36,021 nt of DNA from a candidate division Kazan bacterium RIFCSPLOWO2_01_FULL_48_13 (GCA_001771275.1 METE01000002.1:5924-41944); one strand, 5' to 3'. Counted from the stretch's first letter, positions 20,711-26,649 are shown. Notes: generated by a model not told the origin, from the letters alone. A program made the numbers and translations.

Positions 20711-20884
20711 TCTTCTGGGCCGTTTTTTGTTATTCTTAACTTACTTTTGCCACCCATCCGTCAGCTGACGGACTCAAACAACGACCCCGCGACGGCGATT
20801 TTACAAACGGCTCACGCTCGACTCCGGAGGGCGGAGTAGAAGGCCAAATATAGGAGAAAATCAGGTCTGGGAGCGGAAAAGTTG

Positions 20885-20913
20885 TTGACACCAGCCCGGA
20901 TTAGTAGTATAAT
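20885..20913 (+). promoter_or_regulatory. Perfect consensus sigma70-like promoter TTGACA-N17-TATAAT
   Basis: -35 20885-20890, -10 20908-20913, 17-nt spacer. Confidence 0.85.
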
Positions 20914-20932
20914 ACGAGAGCATAAAGGAAGC

Positions 20933-21046
20933 ATGGTTGTCAAGGAATGGGGTTGCCCTTTGACAGTGAGAAGACAGGAAATAAAAGAGAGCATGACCGT
21001 GAGGTCAGGCGCTCTATCCGATAATTCTCTTTTAAGTCCGTCTTAG
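20933..21046 (+). CDS. Putative 37-aa leader ORF
   Basis: ATG after AAAGGAAGC; MVVKEWGCPLTVRRQEIKESMTVRSGALSDNSLLSPS; TAG stop falls in the loop of a CCGTC/GACGG hairpin. Confidence 0.35.
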   Translation: MVVKEWGCPLTVRRQEIKESMTVRSGALSDNSLLSPS

Positions 21047-21106
21047 GACGGCACGATGAACTCTGGGGTTCTACCAACATGTAGTTGGCCCCACGGAGAA
21101 AAAATG
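21034..21106 (+). promoter_or_regulatory. Structured two-hairpin RNA leader, copy 1
   Basis: CCGTC-TTAG-GACGG; GGGG-TTCTA-CCAAC-ATGTA-GTTGG-CCCC; CGGAG SD; ATG. Confidence 0.6.
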
Positions 21107-21559
21107 AGAAAGAATAATTACGGGATAGTAGCGCTGGTTATGGGGTTGGCTATCATTCTCCTTATCGGAATCGTAGTGACTGTCGTCAATGCTCGCATGC
21201 GCGGTGCTGCCACGCAGAGTCCGTCGAGAATTAATAGTGACTTGCGTCTCTCCGAGGCACTGGACGCTTATTCCAAACGCGCCGACTCCGTACCAATCGA
21301 GATGTGGGGGGACGAGCTACTTATCTCCAAGAGTGTCGAGTTTCGGACGAGGTATTCCCAGCACCTTAGTGCTGAAGTGTTACCGTCGTGTAACCTTATG
21401 TGGGGAGATGAATTAAGTGTAATTATTGGTTCTTCGACCGAACCTGTTGAGATGACTGTCACGAAAGCTGGCGATGCTGAAGTGACGATTTCCCTCAGGC
21501 CGATGGGCTGGTGGGAAGATTCTAACGAAAAACAACAAGATGTTGGACCTAAGCAGTAA
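21104..21559 (+). CDS. Orphan small single-TM protein with duplicated MWGDEL motif
   Basis: CGGAG SD; TM YGIVALVMGLAIILLIGIVVTVV; MWGDELLIS and MWGDELSVI. Confidence 0.65.
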   Translation: MRKNNYGIVALVMGLAIILLIGIVVTVVNARMRGAATQSPSRINSDLRLSEALDAYSKRADSVPIEMWGDELLISKSVEFRTRYSQHLSAEVLPSCNLMWGDELSVIIGSSTEPVEMTVTKAGDAEVTISLRPMGWWEDSNEKQQDVGPKQ

Positions 21560-21582
21560 AACTGAAAATCCGTAGATGTCGT

Positions 21583-21659
21583 AAGTCCATTCATTTTATG
21601 AATGGCACGCTGATCGAGGGGTTATTTACAGCATTAGCTGGCCCCACGGAGAAAAAATG
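21583..21659 (+). promoter_or_regulatory. Structured two-hairpin RNA leader, copy 2
   Basis: CCATTCA-TTTTA-TGAATGG; GGGG-TTATTTA-CAGC-ATTA-GCTG-G-CCCC; CGGAG SD; ATG. Confidence 0.6.
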
Positions 21660-21860
21660 ATAGGAAAAGCCGATTTCTGGCTGTTATATTCCTACGGGAT
21701 GTTTTGTTTCTTGAGTGGAGTATATATGCTTTGCTCCCACCCCGTAACATCTTTCGGCGGCTGGTTTGCATGCATATCTCTGGTATTGGGACTGGTGTTG
21801 ATGCCTCTCGCAGCGTATCTTCACACGCCCAAACCAATTAAGGAAAAACGAAAAAATTAA
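21657..21860 (+). CDS. Orphan 67-aa two-TM membrane protein
   Basis: SD/start segment identical to the upstream gene; hydrophobic segments FWLLYSYGMFCFLSGVYML and WFACISLVLGLVLMPLAAYL; basic tail. Confidence 0.6.
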   Translation: MIGKADFWLLYSYGMFCFLSGVYMLCSHPVTSFGGWFACISLVLGLVLMPLAAYLHTPKPIKEKRKN

Positions 21861-21885
21861 AAACCTTGGGGCCTAAAAACCCCAA

Positions 21886-21935
21886 AGACTTGCCAAAGGT
21901 TCACCCCGAGGGGTGTTAATAGGCAGTCTTTTTTT
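21886..21935 (+). terminator. Terminator closing the two-gene unit
   Basis: AGACTTGCC ... CACCCC-GA-GGGGTG ... GGCAGTCT then T-run; extra TTGGGG/CCCCAA hairpin at 21866-21885. Confidence 0.75.
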
Positions 21936-22027
21936 ATGCAAAAATCACTGTCATCCCGAAAATACCTAACGCCAATAAAAAATATCGAATATAAAACTAA
22001 CTGGCGGATAAAGAACGACAAAAAGGT

Positions 22028-22087
22028 GTCATCCTGAAAACACCTTACTGCCGTAGGCTCTATAAAATAACTTATTCAGGATCCAGG
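22028..22087 (+). repeat. Dispersed ~60-bp repeat, copy 2
   Basis: GTCATCCTGAAAACACCTTACTGCCGTAGGCTCTATAAAATAACTTATTCAGGATCCAGG. Confidence 0.85.
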
Positions 22088-22093
22088 CCTTAA

Positions 22094-22135
22094 GATTCTG
22101 GAGTCGTCCGTCAGCCGACGGACTCCCCAGAATGA
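22094..22135. repeat. Palindromic repeat with nested TCCGTCAGCCGACGGACTC
   Basis: ATTCTGG ... CCGTCAGCCGACGG ... CCAGAATGAC; related TCCGTCAGCTGACGGACTC at 20757-20775. Confidence 0.65.
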
Positions 22136-22196
22136 CGGATGGGGGTTATTGGGAATGATGCGGATTAGGTTTTTGTAATTCTTAATTTGTAATTGC

Positions 22197-22877
22197 TCAG
22201 CGGTATTTTTCGAGGGCGGCTTCGGCGGCGGCCATCTCGGCGGACTGTTTAGAGGGACCGATTCCCCGGGCAATCTCTTGTTCGCCCAATAACACCGCGA
22301 CTTCGAATATTTTATTGTGATCTGGGCCAGATTCGGCTACTACTTTGTAGATCGGAGTAATGCCCGCCTTGTCTTGGGCTGCCTCTTGGAATTGGCTTTT
22401 AGCGTCTAAGTAGGCTTGGTTGGCGATGATCACATCTAATTTGGGTAGCAGGTAGGTAGCCAAGAATTTCTGCGCCGGTTTAATGCCACCATCCAAAAAG
22501 ATGGCGCCGACCAATGATTCGACCACATTGGCCAAAATCGTTACTTGGTTGTTAACGCCCTTGGCTTCGCCTTTGCTTAGTTTTAAGTATTGATAAAGTT
22601 TTAATTCGTCGGAGATCTGCTTTAGAGTTTCTTTTTTTACCAAGGCCGACCGCAGAGCAGTTAGCTCGCCTTCTGGTTTATCGGTAAACTTGTGGTACAG
22701 ATATTCGGTAACCACCAACTCTAATACCGCATCGCCCAAAAACTCCAGCCGCTCGTTGTGGCCGGGTTCGAATTCGTTCTCATTTAAATACGATCGATGA
22801 ACAAACGCCTGCTCAAGCAGGATGGGTTTCTTGAATTTAATGCCTAACTGTTTTTCTAATGTGGTTAGGGGAGTCAT
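22197..22877 (-). CDS. rnc: Ribonuclease III
   Basis: HNERLEFLGDAVLELVVTEYL, NVVESLVGAIFLDGG, C-terminal dsRBD. Confidence 0.95.
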   Translation of the reverse strand: MTPLTTLEKQLGIKFKKPILLEQAFVHRSYLNENEFEPGHNERLEFLGDAVLELVVTEYLYHKFTDKPEGELTALRSALVKKETLKQISDELKLYQYLKLSKGEAKGVNNQVTILANVVESLVGAIFLDGGIKPAQKFLATYLLPKLDVIIANQAYLDAKSQFQEAAQDKAGITPIYKVVAESGPDHNKIFEVAVLLGEQEIARGIGPSKQSAEMAAAEAALEKYR

Positions 22878-23413
22878 TCCTTTTTCTTTTTGTTCTGCCG
22901 TACAGCAGAATTAGGTTTGGCCGTCTTTTTAGTGGTTTTGGCTACCTCTGATTTTACCGCTCCGGCAGCCGGTTTTTCTGGCTCGTTTTCTTCTGGCTGA
23001 TATTTGGCAGAGTTGCGATAGACCGTACCCAACACGCCATTCACAAATTTGCTAGTGTTCTCCCCGCCAAACGCTTTACCCAATTCTACCGCTTCGTTGA
23101 TAACCGCTTTGGGTGGGACCTCGTCATCAAACAGCAGCTCAAACATTGCCAAACGCAGAATGGAAAGATCAACCTGGGCGATCTGGCTTAAGGGCCACTC
23201 GGGCGCGGCGATGGCGATAATTTTATCAATCTCTTCCAGGTGCCCCACTATCCCACTGGCGATCTTGCGCATAAAATCTTGGTTGTTGTCTTCAAAATCG
23301 TGCTGAGCGATGTTTCGTTCAACAATTATTGAGAGATCAACGCCACCCCGGGTGCTCAGCTCATACAAGCTTTGCATTAGGATGATCCGCGCGAAGTGCC
23401 GGTTAGAAGCCAT
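22874..23413 (-). CDS. nusB: Transcription antitermination factor NusB
   Basis: RHFARIILMQSLYEL...LPLSQIAQVDLSILRLAMFELLF-type core, PPKAVINEAVELGKAFGGENTSKFVNGVLGTV. Confidence 0.93.
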   Translation of the reverse strand: MASNRHFARIILMQSLYELSTRGGVDLSIIVERNIAQHDFEDNNQDFMRKIASGIVGHLEEIDKIIAIAAPEWPLSQIAQVDLSILRLAMFELLFDDEVPPKAVINEAVELGKAFGGENTSKFVNGVLGTVYRNSAKYQPEENEPEKPAAGAVKSEVAKTTKKTAKPNSAVRQNKKKKE

Positions 23414-23454
23414 AAAATTAGCGGTTAGAGAATAGTGGTTAGCGGTGAACGCTA

Positions 23455-23781
23455 TTATTTATCAGTTTTTCTCTTGACGCTGGCTTTGGCCTTGGGTTTT
23501 GCCGCTTTAGGCTTGGGAGCGGCCTTCTTTTCGGCCTCAGCTTTGGCCTTACGGGCGGCCGCGGCCTGATCCTTTTTAAGACGGGCGGCGATCCGCTTAT
23601 CCGTCTTGGTGGTCAGGATCTTTTTATTGCCGTAAAAGCCGCAGTGCGGGCAGGCAATATGGGCCGGTTTGGGTTGCTGACAGTTGGTGCAGAGTACCAA
23701 ACCCAGCAGCTTGACGGCTGAGTGAGCTCTCCGGGTGCGACCCCGAACTCGACTGATTTTCTTCTTAGGTAGTGCTGCCAT
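23455..23781 (-). CDS. rpmF: 50S ribosomal protein L32 with K/A-rich C-terminal extension
   Basis: MAALPKKKISRVRGRTRRAH...CTNC...CPHCGFYGNKKIL. Confidence 0.92.
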   Translation of the reverse strand: MAALPKKKISRVRGRTRRAHSAVKLLGLVLCTNCQQPKPAHIACPHCGFYGNKKILTTKTDKRIAARLKKDQAAAARKAKAEAEKKAAPKPKAAKPKAKASVKRKTDK

Positions 23782-23920
23782 ACTTATAGAGTATAGGGGA
23801 TTTTAAGGGTATAGGGCAAGTTTTTCTTGTTTTTCTGGGGTAGAGGGGTCGGTGTTGACACCAATCGGCCCTTAGGGTAACCTTGATTCTGTACATGGAT
23901 TACCCCTTAATGGTGCGAAA

Positions 23921-24391
23921 TTGCTTGTAATCAGATTATCCCGCAAAGGTCGTCGCAATCACCCGATGTATCGGCTATTGGTCGCTGAGCACAGCAAGCC
24001 GACCGATGGTGATTTTGTCGAAATTGTGGGTCACTACAATCCGACTGCTACCGATCAGCCCCTGACTGTTAATAAGGAGAGGGTGCAGTATTGGATATCT
24101 AAGGGCGCTCAGCCTACCAATTCGGTCAGCAAGCTGTTGAACCGGACGGGTTTTGAGCTACCGGTAGAGCAGCGCAATCGCAAACCTAAGCACGAGCCCA
24201 AGGCGGTAGAAGCTCCCGCGGCTGCCCCAGTGGCTGCCGAGACTCCAATAAAGGAATCCCCGGTGGTCGTCGAAGAGACCCCAGTAGCTGAGGCCTCGGC
24301 TGAACCCGCCCCAGAAACTGGTTCGGGCGAGGAGCCCAAGGCAGAAGAGGCCCCCGCCTCCGACGAATCGGATTCGGGCAAGGAGGCTTAA
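23921..24391 (+). CDS. rpsP: 30S ribosomal protein S16 with acidic C-terminal extension
   Basis: MLVIRLSRKGRRNHPMYRLLVAEHSKPTDGDFVEIVGHYNP; apparent TTG start. Confidence 0.93.
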   Translation: MLVIRLSRKGRRNHPMYRLLVAEHSKPTDGDFVEIVGHYNPTATDQPLTVNKERVQYWISKGAQPTNSVSKLLNRTGFELPVEQRNRKPKHEPKAVEAPAAAPVAAETPIKESPVVVEETPVAEASAEPAPETGSGEEPKAEEAPASDESDSGKEA

Positions 24392-24448
24392 TTTAGATTT
24401 CGGAAGCTCATTAGTTATATAAGTTTAAGGTTTAGGAAGGAGCAGATT

Positions 24449-24823
24449 ATGGCTGACAACGACAAGGCATTCGTAGAGTATGTGGTTAAGGCTATCGTCG
24501 AAAATCCTGACAAGGTTAAGGTTGAGCGCAAGGTGGATGAGATGGGCGTGTTGTTAGAGCTCACCGTTGATCCCTCGGATATGGGTAAGATCATCGGTAA
24601 AGAAGGTCGTACCGCCAAAGCTATTCGCACATTACTGCGGGTATTGGGCGCGCAACTTAACGCTCGAGTTAACTTAAAGATTATTGAGCCCGAAGGTGGA
24701 CTTGGTCGTACCAGTATGGCTAATGCCGAATCGGCTGAAACAACCGAGACGGCCGAGGTAGCAGGGGACGAGCCTAAAACTACCACCAAAGACGATCTCA
24801 AAGATTTGAGCGACGAAGAATAA
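24449..24823 (+). CDS. KH-domain RNA-binding protein (KhpA/YlqC-like)
   Basis: VEYVVKAIVENPDKVKV..., DMGKIIGKEGRTAKAIRTLLRVLG; next to rpsP. Confidence 0.9.
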   Translation: MADNDKAFVEYVVKAIVENPDKVKVERKVDEMGVLLELTVDPSDMGKIIGKEGRTAKAIRTLLRVLGAQLNARVNLKIIEPEGGLGRTSMANAESAETTETAEVAGDEPKTTTKDDLKDLSDEE

Positions 24824-24827
24824 TCTA

Positions 24828-24850
24828 GTTACTTTTCCGAGAAAAGTAAC
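24828..24850. repeat. Perfect hairpin GTTACTTTTC-CGA-GAAAAGTAAC
   Basis: 10-bp perfect stem, no T-run. Confidence 0.75.
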
Positions 24851-24858
24851 CAAAATCT

Positions 24859-24999
24859 TCCGCCAGTCGCTATTACTACTCATCAGATAAAATTAGCTTT
24901 CCGCCTCTCGCTGAACTCGGTCCGATTAATCGGACCTCAGACAACAGCTTCGGCAGCACTAATTTTATCGTTTCAGGACGCTCAAGCTCCAATGGCGGA
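24859..24999. repeat. Large nested inverted-repeat structure
   Basis: TCCGCCA/TGGCGGA, GATAAAATTAG/CTAATTTTATC, central palindrome GGTCCGATTAATCGGACC. Confidence 0.6.
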
Positions 25000-25056
25000 T
25001 AGAAAGCCAGAAAGCTGGGCTGGGAGTGGGGTTTTGGTGACCTAGGGCTGGTTTTG

Positions 25057-25065
25057 TGATATACT
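25057..25065 (+). promoter_or_regulatory. Extended -10 promoter TGATATACT
   Basis: TGn-TATACT upstream of ATG 25114. Confidence 0.4.
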
Positions 25066-25113
25066 GGAGTGTTAGCGGATGTACCGCTGAATCTTGAAAA
25101 ACAGGTGACGGCG

Positions 25114-25824
25114 ATGAAAAACATTGACGGCGCTGTATTGAGAAAGTTGGGAGAGTTGTGCCGACTGGTGCAGGATGCTCTCTCGAGTTTTACCCCAGCC
25201 TCACTGCAGAAAATCATTGAGCAGGGCGGAGAGTGGAAGAAGGGGATTAGGAAGTTGGTACTTGAACTCGGCGGGCAGGAAGCCGTTGTGGCGGTCGAGG
25301 AGTCCGAAAAACCACCAGTCGAGATTTCTGATGCGGCTTATCGCCGTCAGACCTGGACTCTGATTTGGCGGTGGGCGATGTTTACTGCATTCCTGACCGC
25401 CATATTTTGGGGTGTCTGGTATGCAATTGCTGGAGAAATCCCGACTGTAGAAAAAGTGCTCTGGTCGGTAGGCGAGAAAGGCCCACCCGTCCAGTGGCTA
25501 CAACTTCCATTCGCTATTTCCAGATGGTGGGATGTGATGTTGGCTCCGGTATGGAGTTCGATGATTATTTTGATTTTTAGAACAACGACCGACAAAGCCG
25601 TTTTAGATAGTGTCGGTGTCGGACTCGGTGTCGGACTCGTTGCTGGACTCGTTGCTGGACTCGGTGTCGGACTCGGTGCCGGACTCGTTGTCGGATTCTA
25701 TTTCGGACTCTGTTTCGGGCTCGTTGCCGGACTCGTTGCCGGACTTGTTGTCGGACTCGTAGGGCTAATCGTGAGCCCTCAATCACTGTTGAGAAGTTTT
25801 GGGAAATGGCTGGCTGGCGACTGA
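25114..25824 (+). CDS. Membrane protein with C-terminal glycine-zipper tetrapeptide repeats
   Basis: TM segment plus about 12 xxGL units (GVGL/VAGL) encoded by a 12-nt tandem repeat. Confidence 0.65.
   Translation: MKNIDGAVLRKLGELCRLVQDALSSFTPASLQKIIEQGGEWKKGIRKLVLELGGQEAVVAVEESEKPPVEISDAAYRRQTWTLIWRWAMFTAFLTAIFWGVWYAIAGEIPTVEKVLWSVGEKGPPVQWLQLPFAISRWWDVMLAPVWSSMIILIFRTTTDKAVLDSVGVGLGVGLVAGLVAGLGVGLGAGLVVGFYFGLCFGLVAGLVAGLVVGLVGLIVSPQSLLRSFGKWLAGD
25611..25762 (+). repeat. 12-nt tandem repeat (GTCGGACTCGGT-type)
   Basis: Serial degenerate copies of GKYGSACTCGKT in frame with the CDS. Confidence 0.85.
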
Positions 25825-25837
25825 CATTAGCATTTTG

Positions 25838-25866
25838 GGGCGGGAATTTATTCCCGCCCTTTTTTC
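25838..25866 (+). terminator. Intrinsic terminator
   Basis: GGGCGGGAA-TTTA-TTCCCGCCC TTTTTT. Confidence 0.92.
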
Positions 25867-26078
25867 GTGTCAAAAGGGGATGGGAACAATCTGGCCTTGC
25901 TCCGATGGCGAGGTAGGACTGGATAATAAGCTTGACTGGGAGCCACTTTTTTGCTACTCTTGGGCCGGTTGGGGATGTTTCCCCAAAGATCATTAAAGGA
26001 TAGGTGATAGAAATGGATGATGGCTCGATGTGGCCGTTGTGGTCTTCTTTACCCGTAGCATTCCTATGATATTTCCCC

Positions 26079-26106
26079 AAAATACAGAGCGATCGCTCTG
26101 TATTTT
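26079..26106. promoter_or_regulatory. 28-bp perfect palindrome, probable operator
   Basis: AAAATACAGAGCGATCGCTCTGTATTTT directly upstream of the extended -10 at 26106-26114. Confidence 0.7.
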
Positions 26107-26114
26107 GTTATAAT
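26106..26114 (+). promoter_or_regulatory. Extended -10 promoter TGTTATAAT
   Basis: TGn + TATAAT; ATG 26121 sits about where transcription would start. Confidence 0.65.
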
Positions 26115-26120
26115 GCTGAT

Positions 26121-26600
26121 ATGAAGACCAGTCGAGGGGCATATAGAATGATGAAGGTTGTTTTAGGTTGGGCAGACGATGCAGGTGAGTTTTTGTTGAG
26201 CAAGATTCGTCGAGATAGTTTGTCTTTAGATGTTAGCACTAAGCGTACATGGGAATATTTACAATACGCTGGTTATGTTAATCAATTAGGAGAAGATCGA
26301 TTCCAAATTGGGGATGAGGTTAAAATCGATTTATTAAAAGAATTTGTCCGTCATCGTCGACCAGATGGTAGACTGCGAGTGATAATGTTTGATATTCCAG
26401 AAAAATTTAAGATGAGTCGGAATCTATTTAGAAAACATTTAGTAGATTTAGGTTTTGTTATGCAGCAGAAAAGCGTATGGGCCTCGAAATTGCCATGCGA
26501 AGATTTGGTGGAGTTGGTGGTTAAATATCATGGGCTGGGTCGCTATGTAAAATTACTCGTAGGGGATATAGTCCCAATTAGCAGAGCGGTCGCTCTGTAA
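26121..26600 (+). CDS. PaaX/Cas2-like protein: winged-HTH-like N-terminus + Cas2-like ferredoxin-fold C-terminus
   Basis: RLRVIMFDIPEKFKMSRNLFRKHLVDLGFVMQQKSVWASKLPCEDLVELVVKYHGLGRYVKLLVGDI. Confidence 0.7.
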   Translation: MKTSRGAYRMMKVVLGWADDAGEFLLSKIRRDSLSLDVSTKRTWEYLQYAGYVNQLGEDRFQIGDEVKIDLLKEFVRHRRPDGRLRVIMFDIPEKFKMSRNLFRKHLVDLGFVMQQKSVWASKLPCEDLVELVVKYHGLGRYVKLLVGDIVPISRAVAL

Positions 26601-26606
26601 ATTGGG
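26573..26606. repeat. Imperfect palindrome overlapping the stop codon of the Cas2-like gene
   Basis: CCCAATTAGCAGAGCGGTCGCTCTGTAAATTGGG; core CAGAGCGGTCGCTCTG matches the upstream CAGAGCGATCGCTCTG. Confidence 0.75.
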
Positions 26607-26649
26607 AAGGAAGAGCCTGATAGAATAAAAGAGAAAAGAGAATATTAGT

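Noticed and set aside
21061-21106. preQ1-I riboswitch, because of GGGGTTCTA and a downstream A-rich stretch
   Set aside because: Loop length and required core positions do not match; the second copy diverges at the supposed aptamer residues.
21034-21660. Integron cassette interpretation (attC-like structured repeats between small ORFs)
   Set aside because: The repeats include the SD and start codon, lack GTTRRRY/RYYYAAC core sites, and no integrase is visible; a cis-regulatory RNA fits better.
25611-25762. Tandem repeats considered as a CRISPR array
   Set aside because: 12-nt units are contiguous, with no unique spacers, and in frame with a CDS.
25577-26080. 167-aa minus-strand ORF rich in RQRVRHRV repeats
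   Set aside because: It is the antisense reading of the 12-nt repeat that encodes the plausible plus-strand glycine-zipper protein; low-complexity artefact.
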